Made by a program: the position numbers and the translations under genes. The notes under the pieces were generated by a model. That model was not told the origin of the DNA. It did no database searches and saw nothing but the letters and a program-made list of their open reading frames with translations. DNA of 64,000 nucleotides. Source: Buxus sempervirens. Lineage: Eukaryota; Streptophyta; Magnoliopsida; Buxales; Buxaceae. Below, one piece after another: positions 1 through 10,872 of the stretch (its first letter is position 1; each line of letters begins with the position of its first letter). The stretch is from the NCBI GenBank assembly GCA_947561395.2, contig OX387184.1:24108766-24172765 (forward strand), written 5' to 3'.

Positions 1-45
1 CCATTCACGTTTCAGATATGCAAAGAATTAAAGCATCTTCTTTTC

Positions 46-309
46 TTACCTGGACAGACGAGTGAGACGGTGTTGCGACAAAGAGACTGATAAGAGATTG
101 AAAGAAGCCGACCAGATGGAAGCCGCAACAGCGATATGGCGCGAGAGAGGTTGTGACAGTGCCAAACGTTGAAGGTTTTTGAAAATACTCGCTCTCGCGC
201 TCGTTGGAAGAGGATTTGGGGATTGGTCGGATGAATAGAGAAATTGGATGAACCGGTTGGTGGTTTGGTGGTCTTGGGCCGGTTGGTGGTTTGGGGATTG
301 CTCGACCAA
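46..309 (-). CDS. possible first coding exon of a divergent host gene
   Basis: On the minus strand an open frame runs from an ATG at 309 to about 51, where the sequence CCAG|GTAAGA is a near-consensus plant splice donor. The predicted peptide (about 86 aa) is rich in Ser, Gln, Arg and Leu and low in acidic residues, as many plastid or mitochondrial transit peptides are. I do not recognise the protein, and its remaining exons would lie left of the window. Its start is about 400 bp from the O-methyltransferase start, so the two would share a divergent promoter region. It could equally be a chance open frame; the donor is the main support. Confidence 0.25.
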   Translation of the reverse strand: MVEQSPNHQPAQDHQTTNRFIQFLYSSDQSPNPLPTSARASIFKNLQRLALSQPLSRHIAVAASIWSASFNLLSVSLSQHRLTRLSR

Positions 310-324
310 TAGACCAGTGAAAAA

Positions 325-365
325 GGATAAGAAGGTCTCGTGCGCCTCACGAGACCTTCTTATCC
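325..365. repeat. perfect 18-bp inverted repeat (hairpin)
   Basis: Arms at 325-342 and 348-365 are exact reverse complements around a 5-nt loop (CGCCT). The hairpin lies just upstream of the possible minus-strand start at 309 and about 350 bp upstream of the O-methyltransferase start. It could be the scar of an inverted duplication or a fragment of a small foldback element. Confidence 0.85.
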
Positions 366-619
366 ACGCGTCCTAACGGGATTGAGGCCGTAAAACGGCC
401 GTAGAGAACGTGCCGTAGAGGAAATGGGTGCCTACACCAAGGGTTCTTTTTCATTTTCTCTCCTTAAAATAAAATATGTGGCCGCAGAAAGACGACGTTG
501 AGGCCCCAACGAAAATGCATTTTATGCATGTGCAAGTTGAAGGATTGCACGATAAGATCTCCTCAACATTACCAAAAAAAAAAATAAGATCTCCTCAACA
601 GGCGCTCGCTGAGAGTTTC

Positions 620-627
620 TATAAATA
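620..627 (+). promoter_or_regulatory. TATA box of the O-methyltransferase gene
   Basis: TATAAATA lies 97 bp upstream of the ATG at 717. It is followed by a C/T-rich stretch (cattgctctcctctt) typical of a plant transcription start, leaving a short 5' UTR of about 60 nt. Upstream, 366-600 holds no gene; it contains only AT-rich sequence and a short A-run. Confidence 0.6.
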
Positions 628-716
628 AGGGATAAGGTTTCCACCATTTTTTCATTGCTCTCCTCTTAATAAACCTCTTGCCTCATCGATCTACACCACC
701 CCATTAGATTTCGTTC

Positions 717-2279
717 ATGGCTTCAATCCATATTGAAGGCAATGAAGAGGAAAGCTACGCATCAGCCATGGTTCTTTCAGGGGCTTCGGTCCTGCCCATG
801 GTGTTGAGAGCATCAATGGAGCTCAATTTGCTGGAGATCATAGCCAGAGCAGGACCAAATGCTTTGCTCTCCCCCTCCGAAATCGCTTCTCAGCTGGGCA
901 CACACAACCCAGATGCTCCAAGAGTCCTTGATCGCCTTCTCCGTTTCCTTACTTGCTACTCCGTTCTCAGATGCGTTGCCGACGACGCTCAAGGCCAGAG
1001 GCGCTATGGCTTGGGTCCTGTCTGCAGGTTCCTCACTCCAAACCAGGATGGTGCGTCTCTTGCACATATTCTGCTATTTGTTCAAGACAAGGTCATGATG
1101 GACAGCTGGTACTGTATACTGTTTCGTTTTCATTCTTTACGAGAGTACTCGTGTTCAAAATATCAAACAGTTTTTAGTTCTTTTATATATGAATGGATCT
1201 AGCATAATATTATTGTAAATTCTAAACGGGCTCATGGGACGACACCATTTGAATACTCAGGGCAAGATGCTAGGCTCAACAGTGTTCTCAACCAGGCTAT
1301 GGCAAACGACACCAGCATGACCATCAAAAAGATGCTTGAGACGTACAAGGGATTTGAAGGGATTAAAGAGGTGGTAGATGTGGGTGGTGGGATTGGAATG
1401 GCGCTTCATATGATAACTTCCAAGTACCCGTATATCAAGGGTATTAATTTTGATTTGCCTCATGTGGTAGCCGATGCACCATCTTATCCTGGTACGAATC
1501 GATTTTCCCATTTTAGGCTCAATAATAGTCCTAAACCCAATTGTAATGCAGATGTTCAAGTCTGCCGCTTAAGGTGATGAAATCTTCTGCAATGCTTTGC
1601 TGTATTGCTTTCCCCTGAGGCGGTGAAATGCTGCATCTCAAGTTGAGTGTTCTTTCAAGTGGGCCAAACATTAATGCCATATTAAGGCATTTGTAATAGC
1701 ACTTTTTTATTAAGTGCCGTTGTATTATACATCACCTTTGTTTTGTAGTGTATATTAAATACAGTCATGATTATATGGTTTAATTATGGTGTAGGTGTGC
1801 AGCATGTTGGGGGAGATATGTTTGTAAGCATACCGAGAGCTGAAGCCGTCTTTATGAAGGTGGTTTGTTATATCCCTTTTGAGCTTTTTTTTTTCCTACT
1901 TCAAAAGAAATATTTTCATCTCCCAGTCATTTGTTATAAATTTAGTTGATTGTTACTTTTTTTTTTTTGAAATATATAGTGGACAATTCATGATTGGAAT
2001 GATGATGATTGTGTAAAACTCTTGAAGAAGTGTTTTGAAGCCTTACCTGCCTGTGGAAAGGTGATCGTCATTGAATCAATTGTGCCAGAGGACATGGAGG
2101 ACCATTCTGTGTCTGCCAAGAGTGTGTTTTGGCTTGATATATTCATTCTATGTCAATTTTATGAAGGAAAGGAGAGAACTATAAAGGAGTTTCAAGCAAT
2201 GGCAAAGGCTGCTGGATTTGTTACATGTGAGGTTATATGCCCTGTCTACAATAAATGGGTGCTGGAGTTCCGTAAATGA
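717..2279 (+). pseudogene. class II SAM-dependent O-methyltransferase (COMT-like), probably damaged
   Basis: Four coding blocks match the caffeic acid/flavonoid O-methyltransferase family, which methylates phenolic hydroxyls in the cytosol using S-adenosylmethionine. Block 1, 717-1109: N-terminal dimerisation and substrate region ([15 protein letters not shown], ending QDKVMMDSW). Block 2, about 1227-1491: [17 protein letters not shown], the SAM-binding VVDVGGGIG and the FDLPHV motif, with donor G|GTACGA. Block 3, 1795-1859: VQHVGGDMF. Block 4, 1980-2279: catalytic His in IHDWNDDD, the supporting Glu in IESIVP and in GKERT, and the usual C-terminal VLEFRK. Junctions 2/3 and 3/4 splice cleanly in frame. 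Between blocks 1 and 2 the roughly 17 residues that normally follow the SW motif (HLKDAVL..GG.PF.KA type) are absent, and no donor/acceptor pair I tried keeps the frame. The gene therefore looks like a recent pseudogene or a locus with an altered junction. The exact subfamily cannot be told by eye. Confidence 0.8.
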
Positions 2280-2580
2280 TAAGCTATGTAGTAGCTTTAT
2301 TATTTGCTTGTGGCTTTAAAATGTCAATTCTTGAGCTAGTTGGGATAAGGCATGTAATTATTAGTATTGTTCGTGTAATATTTTGTAGCTTTAGTGTTCT
2401 CTTGTGGTTCTAAAAGTATTAACTCCCGGGTATTACGAGTTGGGATAAGGATTAAGAAATTTGGTTCGTATCAATATATAATCTTTTATCATTAGGTAAG
2501 ATGTTTTAATATTATTATGATATTTATGAAAAATTGACTCTAAGTATACTTAATTCCTTTTATTTTTTTTGGTAGGAAAC

Positions 2581-2583
<3 letters not shown>
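2280..2583. other. 3' flank of the O-methyltransferase gene
   Basis: AT-rich sequence following the stop codon, without an open frame I can support. It presumably contains the 3' UTR and poly(A) site; no single signal is convincing. Confidence 0.5.

Positions 2584-2655
<72 letters not shown>
2584..2655. repeat. (TA)n microsatellite
   Basis: About 36 uninterrupted TA units. It sits at the 3' edge of the LINE-type RNase H fragment and is translated as an Ile/Tyr run in the reverse frame, which is not real coding sequence. Confidence 0.97.
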
Positions 2656-2658
<3 letters not shown>

Positions 2659-2659
2659 G

Positions 2660-3102
2660 AAATCGAACAAACAAAATTCCTTCCTCTGGCATCGTCTGGA
2701 AGAGAGTTACAATAACAAAAGGTGGTTGTTTCACCCACAACCAAGCAAATTTATCTAAAGCATGGTTTGACAAAGCATCCACCACATTATTTGCTTCCCT
2801 ATAAATGTGAAGGCATTGAACCACTGAAAAAGTTGATCTAAGGCACTTAAGCTCCATTACTTGACCACGAATGCTCAACAGAATTTCTGCAAGATCATTA
2901 TTTAGGAAAGAGATAACAGGCTGAGTGTCTCCTTCAATGACAATATGAGACAGATTTAAATATCTTGCCAACTTTAGGCTTTCATGACAAGCCCAAGCTT
3001 CCGCCTGAATGGTTGTTTTCTCCCTGATTTCAACTGCAAAACCAACCACAAATCATCCCCAGTGATCCCGATAAACGCCTCCAATCACAGCTCTTTTGTT
3101 AT
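2660..3102 (-). mobile_element. LINE-type RNase H domain, 3' portion
   Basis: The reverse strand encodes a plant RNase H-like domain (RVT_3 type) found at the C-terminus of plant non-LTR retrotransposons and in domesticated copies. Recognisable pieces are GGVYRDHWG, then QAEAWACHESLKLAR, the IEGDTQPVISFLNN strand with the catalytic-type Asp, and HIYREANNVVDALSNHAL near the end. The frame carries a stop after HWG, so this is a relic. The upstream half (KINFDGAV) lies 20.7 kb away at 23858-24003 because element E1 inserted here; the duplicated target is GTTAT (3098-3102) and GTTAC (23858-23862). Confidence 0.75.
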
Positions 3103-4739
3103 TGTTGCTCCAAAAATGGGCCGGTGTGGACACGTGTCGAAGGTGGTGATGTGTCTCTACGCGGGCGTGCCAGTATCGTTTGATACAATGATTTTCGAGT
3201 CGATTCCTGACCCCGGGCACCTGTTCCGAATCTGAACCGGGATCGGTTCAGTCGTACTGCAAGTCACCTGTAATAAAATCGGTCAGGCGATGGTATGAAG
3301 ACTAGGGGTTCGGTCTTCGTTTTGGGTTCTTGTAAGTGTTCGAAAGCGAAAGCAACTAATGGCACACAAATCCTTTATTATTAAATCGGCCGAATAGCCG
3401 AAAGCGACAACAGATAATCCTCAAAAGGGAAACAAAAGTAAAAAAGAAAACTGACAGGGCTCGCAGGACCACCTTGTCCTGGTCTTATAGCCGTAATCGG
3501 GTATAAGCGCAGGAGGAAGGGGGCGGCTGCTAACAAAGCCAATTTAGGGGGTTCACCTTGGATTGCTGCTTATCCGAAAATACACAAGTCACCTGGCGTG
3601 AACAGACCGGCTGCTCGGGATTCTGTAAAGACAGAACTGTGAGTCAGGGGCGGCCTCAACTTACTCTCCGGTGGTAGGTGTGCGCGCGTGGGAAACGCGG
3701 CACGGGGTGAATTCGGAGTCGCCACCGCCTGATGGGGTGCAGGCGGACACCTGGGTGCCTAATCTTGTTTATTAAGGCTCTTGGGTCTGCGGCTTGAGAT
3801 TCTAAGGTTGGTTCTCGGTTGCGGGCTGGGGAAGTCCGTAGACACCCCAATCCGCCCCGTCGGATGACGGGTCCCGTGGGTTCCCTAATTTGAGTCAGCT
3901 TTCTCTACTTTTGGCTCTCACCCGATTTCTAATCCCGCATGCATCTTGGTTAGGTCTTGGTGGGACCACCTGAGTGGTGTGGGTCCCTTTAGTTGATTTT
4001 ATCTTGTTCTGCTTAATTTAATTGATCTGGGTCTGTTTGGGTGGGCCCCGTTGGAAGGCCCAACCGGTGTCCTAGACGGGCTTGAGTTGGCCCGTGTGCC
4101 CTGGGTGGGCCTCTGTCTAACCCTAGGAGGCCCTGTGGACTTGGGCTTAATGAGTTAATTTTTATTAAGGTTTAAGTTGAAGCTTAGGTGTTTTGCATGC
4201 AAATGGTGGGCCGGATCGGTTGGTGGGCCCCTTAGGTGGGCCCACATGGTGACCAAGTAAGCTTAATTTATCTTTATTCAGTTTTTGCCAAAGTGGGCTT
4301 GGTCATTGGGCTTGGGGCCCATGATCCAGGCTTTGGGCTTTGAAAGCCCAGTTCCTCGGAGTTCAGGGCTTGCACCCTAACTTGGCTTGATTAGCGGGCT
4401 TTTGGTGGGCCCGACAGGCCCTAGCCCGTGGTCTCGGCCAAACCACACAGTTTATGCATTCATTCATATGGCAAGGCTCGGGTGGGCCGCATTGGGTTTG
4501 GCCCGCCCGATTTAACTGGTTCATTTTTGCTTAGGTTAATTAATTAGCATGCTTGGGTGTTCATTGGGCTTGGTGGGCCCCGTTGGAAGGCCCACTAGCG
4601 TGCCAAGCTGGACCGGTCGGTCCAAGTCCCATCTTGGGTTTCCGGGTGGCCCGGAAACCCTACTGGTTCAATGATTTTGACACAAATTATCTCAAAATTC
4701 GGCAAGGGAACAGAATATGCAAAAATCAGGCTTCTGCGT

Positions 4740-4842
4740 GTATTCGGCAACTCAGGTCGGATACACTTGGTCTGCAGGTGATCCGGCCTTGATGGCTGGG
4801 TATGCTAAGGCCCTAGGTGATTCGGCCTGAGTTGCCGGATCA
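4740..4842. promoter_or_regulatory. 39-bp-phased dyad cluster in LTR B (three copies)
   Basis: Three dyads of 9+7+9 nt with centres at 4752, 4791 and 4830. The first is GTATTCGGC-(7)-GTCGGATAC; the third is TGATTCGGC-(7)-GCCGGATCA. The centres are exactly 39 bp apart. LTRs G and D have the same three-copy cluster at the equivalent place. Confidence 0.85.
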
Positions 4843-5743
4843 CCCTGGAATGGCCTTTTTGGGTTTTGGCCTTTCAGGATTGGTTCCAGGGGCTCCAAGG
4901 ATGGTTCTGAAGGTTTCATGGGCCCCTGTGAAGGCCCACGTAGGTTCAGACTTGGGAGAAGAAGCCTTCCTTGGCTTCTTTCATGACTTCCAGCAAGAGG
5001 GAAGGGGAATGGGGAGCATGCTTGGGTCCAAGGCTACTACTTTCATGCAAAGAAAACAGAAACCTATACTAACACATGATGCATGGAATTCACAGCAAAA
5101 CCTCACAGGCTATACATATGCATTTTATCTTGAAGAAATAAAGAAAGGAAGAGAGGGGGTTTATCATGGGGTACATCAGATTACATACCAAGGAGGAACA
5201 CGCTCCTCCAGAAAAATACCTTAAGTTGGATCTCCAAACAGAAGATACGGCATACTAGAAAGCATATAAGACTGGACTTTTGTGCCTCTTAAGCTATCCC
5301 TACGTGGGTATCATGCATGTGGTAGCTCCATGCCATGAAAGGAACGCCATATGCATGCATGGATCATGCTAAAACAGGGCCATGCAGAACAAGAAAACAA
5401 ATGGAAGCATATATCTTCAGAAAAATCTAGATTTAATATATGTTGAATATAATGTGTTAGGGAACACTACCTGAGGGTTCTTGGTCTCTTGAGCAAAGTG
5501 GAGACACCTCCTTTGGCTTGAACAGCAGCTGGAGCTCCTCCTTTGGCCACCACAGCAGTAGCTTCCTCTTGCTTCAACCGAGAAAGGGAAAGGGGAAGAA
5601 GGAGTCCAAGACTTGGAGGGGTATAGGTAGGTGATGGAAGCCAAGAGGGGTGGGAAGAGGTGGTATTCGAAGGGGGTAGGTGAGAGAAGAGAGCAGGGAA
5701 AAAGGAAAAACAAAAGCCAACCCCGGACTGAGCTGCTGTTTTG

Positions 5744-5752
5744 CTATTTATA
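5744..5752 (-). promoter_or_regulatory. LTR B TATA box (sense strand minus)
   Basis: The reverse strand reads TATAAATAG. The dyad cluster beginning at 5764 lies 12 bp upstream in the transcription direction. LTR D has the same arrangement. Confidence 0.6.
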
Positions 5753-5763
5753 GGCAATTTAAT

Positions 5764-5998
5764 GTATCCGGCAACTCAGGCCGGATACACTAAGACCTCT
5801 TCGTATCCGGACTTCAAGTCCGGATACACTGGCTTCCCTTTGTATCCGGTAACTCAGGGCGGATACATGACTTATTCATTTTGAAATTTAATGCCGCCGC
5901 GAATCTGTCAGCCAAGTGGCGCGAATATCTTTATGTATCCGGTCTTCAAGTCCGGCCATGAAGGATAGGCAGGGTATCCGGTACATGTAACCGGATAC
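5764..5998. promoter_or_regulatory. 39-bp-phased dyad clusters upstream of the LTR B TATA box (3 + 2 copies)
   Basis: Dyads centred at 5776, 5815 and 5854, then 5947 and 5986; every step within a group is 39 bp. Arms: GTATCCGGC/GCCGGATAC, GTATCCGGA/TCCGGATAC, GTATCCGGT/GGCGGATAC and GTATCCGGT/ACCGGATAC. The last base pair of the arm changes C-G, A-T, T-A with its partner. Spacers are always 7 nt (aactcag, cttcaag, acatgta). Confidence 0.9.
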
Positions 5999-7202
5999 AA
6001 ATCGAAAAATTACGGATTTGCCCTTCGACTTGACCGATTCGATCAATTTGACCCTTTTTGATATCTACGGATCGCCTGTACGAAATTTTTATATTTAAGA
6101 TTTAGTCTCTGAGATATTTTGCTGCGTTGGCTACCACGTGTGCAGCTTTTGCGCCACGTGTGCAGTTTCCGGCTTTTGCTATCCGGAAACTTCGACAGAT
6201 CATATCTCCTTCATCCGAACTCCGATTTGAGCAAACTCAATTGTGTTAAACTCGTATCGGAGCCCTCTATTTAATGACATGGGGCCAAGCACTTGACACA
6301 GATTCTGAGAAAAAGTCAACTTTTGGCCTTCCCTTAAGTTTGACTGCCCTCAGAACCTTCATCCGGACTCCGATTCCTGCAAACCCGATTGCGCTGGAAC
6401 CGTGTCGGGATTCTCTATCCATTGGGCTAAAGTAAGGTATTTGGCACGGAAATCAAGGAAAAGTCAACTCTTGGCTTTTCCTTAAGTTTGACCGCCCGCA
6501 GAACCTTTATCCGGACTCCGATTCCTGCAAACCCAGTTGCGCTGGAACCGTGTCGGGATTCTTTATCCAACAGGATAGATCAAGGTTAACCAAATTTTAT
6601 CTGATTTAAAGGTCAACTTTTCACCCCTTAGGGTTTGACTTCTTGGCCGGGTTTTTACATTTTCTGGCTTTTTGGGAGTGCAAAAATGAGGTGATTCTGG
6701 TGTTAGTCGGAGTAAAGAGGGGTCGAAGATGTCACTGCGACTGGAAGCAGTGAGAGAAGTCCTAGTTTATCCGTCTGTATTAGAGGGGATAAAGGATCAC
6801 GGATGATCAAAATAATGTAATAACCGGTTGCGGTTGTGTGGATTGTGTCCTTGAGCTCTTCAAATTGATGCCTTTTATAGCCGATCCTTGACGGTTGCTC
6901 AACGTCCTACTCTTGCACGATCTTCATGGCGGTTGGTCATCTTCAGTTCTCTGTTTCAGAATGATAACCGCCCGGCCATGATCTTAAAATAATTTTATTC
7001 TGGAACGGCCGATGGCACGATCTTCTGATATTTGTGGTTTTGTCGTATTGGCTTGCGTGGCTCGAACCGCATTCTTCTGTATGCGTGCTGACGTGGCCTG
7101 CTCAACCATTCAAAGCCTACGTGCCTTGATGTCGTGGCCTACCTAAGCCACCTAGGCTCCACGTGTCCTTCTCTTATTCGTCGGTTATATAGGGTGTAAA
7201 CA

Positions 7203-7213
7203 TTGCCCCCCTA
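7203..7213 (-). promoter_or_regulatory. E1 polypurine tract
   Basis: The reverse strand reads AGGGGGGCAA immediately before the LTR start TGTTTACA, as expected for the plus-strand primer of a minus-oriented element. Confidence 0.8.
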
Positions 7214-7358
7214 CTTACTTGTGACGCCGTCATCGGCCGGTGTGATGAGTAAGTATTTCGGGTTTTTCAAAATTTGTCCGTCGTTTGATGTGAAAAGATC
7301 ACGCCGTTTCCCCACGATCGTAATGATGAAACTTTTCGGATTTCATCTTCTATCTTGC

Positions 7359-7366
7359 TTATAAAG
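7359..7366 (+). promoter_or_regulatory. possible promoter of E1 antisense gene set 1
   Basis: TTATAAAG lies 69 bp before the ATG at 7435, just inside the 3' LTR junction, followed by a pyrimidine-rich leader. It would drive transcription opposite to gag-pol. Confidence 0.4.
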
Positions 7367-7434
7367 TACCACAGCCGAGATTTTACTTTACTCTTTCCTT
7401 TTGGCTGTTTGTCTTTTCTTCTTCTTTGTCTTCA

Positions 7435-10400
7435 ATGGCGGGCACTCTCATATACTATACTTCTACAGTCGAAGTTTTCGACGGCTCGATATCTGTAGGC
7501 CCCTTCATTTGTGCCAGTAATGCTCCTTTGGAGGCCCCGACTGAGAAAGTGAGGGGCCCTTTACTCTTCACTGACGAAAAGAATCTCAATCTACCTCTTC
7601 GCTTCCGAAATTGGCCGATTGCTTACCCTGAATGGAAAGCCTGGGTTGACCGTATGAAGGATCGTTTTGCCGTTATTTGGCGTAAGACAGGTATTTATGA
7701 CATGATTATCTTTTCCTATCACTCTATTCCCTGCAATCGCGATCTTCTCTGTGCCATGAGTTCATTCTGGAATGCTCAGACTAATACCTTCAATTTCCCT
7801 TGCGGAATGATGACTCCTACTGTCATGGATGTCTACTTTATTACTGGTTTCTTCGCGACTGGTCATGAGATCCAGGTTGGTATGGCGGATCTTAAGGATT
7901 ACCAGCATTTACCTCCGATGGAAGTGGGTGACAAAGGGAAAGAGGTAGAAAAGAAAAGAAAGCAACCCCCAACGAAGAATAACAGGGCTTCCAAGAAGGT
8001 GCGATCTTCTCGGCAAAAAGGTATTGTTTTGTCCGAGAACGAACCTCCACCGTCAGAGAGTGAATCTCCACCAACTTCAATTCATTCTTCTTATCGGTCC
8101 TATATCAAGGACTGTGCCAAATTCCGGCCTCCAGCTTATGAAGACGAGGTGGAACACTTCTACTTCCTCCTTTATTTTTTCTGCAACTTTGTATTCTGTT
8201 CCAAGGCTCAAGCAGTTACCAAAGAGTATTACTCATTGGTTAAGTTAATTCTGGGTGAGTATGAAGTTGCCCTCGCTCTTTACTTTTTATCGGTTTTGTA
8301 CCGTTCACTTCAAGAGTTTGTTCATGGCACCCTTCAAAATCCTGGGGGGCCATTGTGGTTCCTCCAATTTTGGCCTTATCACTATTTTCCATCCCAGTTT
8401 TATGCTCAAGTGCCGATTCCTCCCAATATGCCTTCTGAGTTTGGTGGCTACGCCTGTTTGGTTGCCACTCCTGCTATTCTATCTTTCTCTGAATGTTTCC
8501 GTTTCTTTTTTAATCTTCATCATTTTCCTACTCCTCCTTTTGAAGTCTCTGCAAATTCTCCCGGTTTCCTCTCAATGGTTGATGACATAACTGACGAGCA
8601 GCATCTTATCTTGGCCAGTTTTCTGATGGCTCGAAATTTAAATTATGCTGTGAAGTCGATTAACAAGAAACCGGGGTTTGAGGTATACTTGCCAAATTGT
8701 GTTGGCCGGCAATTTCAATGTGAACAGAGGATCCCCTTATTTGATGTGGATGGTTTGTTCACAATTAATGCCAATCTGTTGATCGGCCGTCTGTCACTGT
8801 AGCCGAAGCTGCCCAAATGGAAGATGCTTATAGAGTTGCTGCCGTTGAATTTCAACTTCCCTTTCTTCCTCGTCGTCACAAATGTCGTTGTGATTTCCAT
8901 GTTTGGTGGAAATCCTTGTGTGACAACATTTGCTGCCATTCGGCCGATTATTATCTCGAAAGACTGGGTCTGTTTGAGCCTTTGGCTGCACCTATCCAAG
9001 AAGGTATATTCTTATCTTTCTTGTTTCTGATCCACTTGATATTCACTCAGTTGTTCTGTCATTAGGTGAAGTACCACCTCTAGCTTTGGAGGCTGGTCCA
9101 CTTGAACTTTTGCCTGAACCGATCCAAGAAGATATCAATTCAGCTAGTCGGTCACCCAGCGAAATGCCGTTTCTCGCCTTGGAGGCTCATGCTTCCCCTT
9201 CCGGGGAATTGGCCGAGGATGATGCTTTGTCACCAGAATGCCCTCTTTCGATTGTTCCGTATGAAGATGATGAGGATCCCGATGATGTCCCACTACGACG
9301 GTGTCCTCGGAAGGTACTGAATCTTCATTTACCATTCTTCTTTTTATTCTCCTTTTGACACTCCATTCTTCTAGGTTTCGAGTTCTTCGGGCCTACTCGC
9401 TCTTTTTTCCCATGTCATGGAATCTTCCTCGGATCCAGCTGTTGATCCGACGTCTATTTTTGATCCGGCCGATTTCGTCGGTCCTGCCGAAACACTAGAT
9501 TCTCTTTGCAGTGTTATTGGAGAAGCTCCTGTAGCGCTCCCTGAAGGTCAGGAGCACTTATCTGTTCGAGAAGCTTCCTCAGAAAGAAGTCCTTCTCCCG
9601 AACTACCTCCTGGTTATGAATAGAGTGCCGCCCCTGTAGTGGTTGAGGCTACAACGTCTACTGCTTCTATCGGGACCAACATTCCTCCGGGTCCTTTTGT
9701 CTTGACCGATATTCCCCCAAGTTCTTCTGCTATAGTAGCGGAAGGTGATGTTGATCGGCCGAAGTCAGCGCTTGTTGAATTAGGGAGCGCCAGTTCATCC
9801 TTCGTCCCGAGCCCTTCTCTTGCCAGGGGATTATTTTCCGATGATGGTTGATTGGATGTTATGTTGAATGATGTCTATTCCAATCTTCCGTCGGACAGCT
9901 CATCGGACCCCTTATCTCCATCTCCAACAAGTATCCGATCAGAGATTGTCCACCTTCTTACTCCGGGCATAGTTGGCGTTTCAGAAGAAACTCTTACCCG
10001 TGTGGTGGCACTGGCAGCAAAGCTTCGGGCTCTCTCTTCGGTACCTCCCGACGTAAAATCGGTGCTCTCCCAACTCAACCTCCTTTACTCCTATAAATTT
10101 GTTTTTGACCATCTTTCGGCCAAGCTCCATGAAATGAGTAATACGGCCGATTCTGTTAATGGCCGATACCAACTTTTACAACAGTTGAGAAACGAGCGCG
10201 AGATTTGTCATAATCAGCATATTGAAACGGTCCAACGTATGAACGTCATAGACGATACTATTACGGAGGTTGACCGTCAGATTGCAGAGTTACAGTCGAA
10301 GAGATCTGATCTTGCAAATCAACGAGAGGAACTCCTTCGTACTGATAAAGCTGTTGATGATGATTTGAAGGAAAAGACCCGTCAGTGCGTCGCAATTTCT

Positions 10401-10532
10401 CATGAGTTGAAATTGGAGATAGAATCGGCTCGAGGTTCTTTTTTGCTTTGGTTTACTCTGGTTGAAGAGAAACGGTCTGCCCAGGAGTCTTTTGACCGTA
10501 TATATTCTGCAATTTTAAATACTTCTCTGTAA
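7435..10532 (+). CDS. E1 antisense gene set 1: plant mobile domain protein plus coiled-coil tail (fossil)
   Basis: Antisense to gag-pol, in the interval between pol and the 3' LTR where Tat elements are known to carry extra genes. The first frame starts at ATG 7435 (MAGTLIYYTSTVE). It contains a plant mobile domain: around residues 110-145 the run SFWNAQTNTFNFP and MMTPTVMDVYFITGF fits the family's '..FWN..T.TF..P.G.MTPTl.DV..ItG' pattern. A Lys/Arg-rich stretch around residues 175-200 (KKRKQPPTK, KKVRSSRQKG) could be a nuclear localisation signal. Downstream pieces are acidic and Ser/Pro-rich; the last (9852-10532) is a long heptad-type coiled coil. GT-AG junctions are plausible near 9004/9066 and 9313/9375. 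The set is broken in places. Host PMD proteins act in transposon silencing; the role of the element-borne version is unknown. Confidence 0.6.
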
Positions 10533-10872
10533 AGCATTTAATGAATTAAATTCTTTTTGGAATCCATTTTGCCAACTGTCCTGGCCGTCAGAATCGGCCC
10601 CTTTTTCGACAAAGTTCATCTTTTCAATTTGATTCGCCCGTATGATCTTTACCCTTAAAAACGCTTTATTCGAGAAGATATTCAGCCGCCGTTTCGATTT
10701 CTTCGGGAAGGTGATCGTACTATCAACACCTTTTTCGGGAAGACAACAGTCTTATCAATGCCCTTCTCGATATTTTGAATCATTACGAGCTTTCCTTCCT
10801 GCACACGTTTCCTTGCTTTGTTTCGTCTTCTTCTCTCTGCGAGCTTTCCTTGTCTGGTTTCTGATATTGATC

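Larger units (their letters stand above)
3679..6693 (-). repeat. B: solo LTR of the TGTGCG-type 3-kb Tat LTR family
   Basis: A stand-alone LTR of about 3.0 kb, beginning TGTGCGCGCG at 3679 on the plus strand and closely related to LTR D and partial LTR G. No internal coding region accompanies it, as expected after LTR-LTR recombination. A sense (minus-strand) TATA box lies at 5744-5752. It contains two groups of 25-nt dyads. I see no clean target duplication. The open frames in it are short and match no protein. Confidence 0.75.
3103..7202 (-). repeat. E1 3' LTR, split by solo LTR B
   Basis: LTR sequence occupies 3103-3678 and 6694-7202; the intervening 3 kb is LTR B. The same 1.1-kb sequence recurs at 20123-21220 (opposite orientation) and 22760-23857. 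The sense-strand start TGTTTACACC is at 7202, next to the polypurine tract. Confidence 0.9.

Noticed and set aside
2540-3049. Single 169-aa reverse-strand protein
   Set aside because: Its last 30 or so residues are a translated TA microsatellite; only the RNase H-like part is meaningful, and it is a relic.
5417-5757. Two overlapping reverse-strand frames of about 97 aa in LTR B
   Set aside because: Ser/Pro/Leu low-complexity products in LTR sequence, with no counterpart I could see in LTRs D or G.
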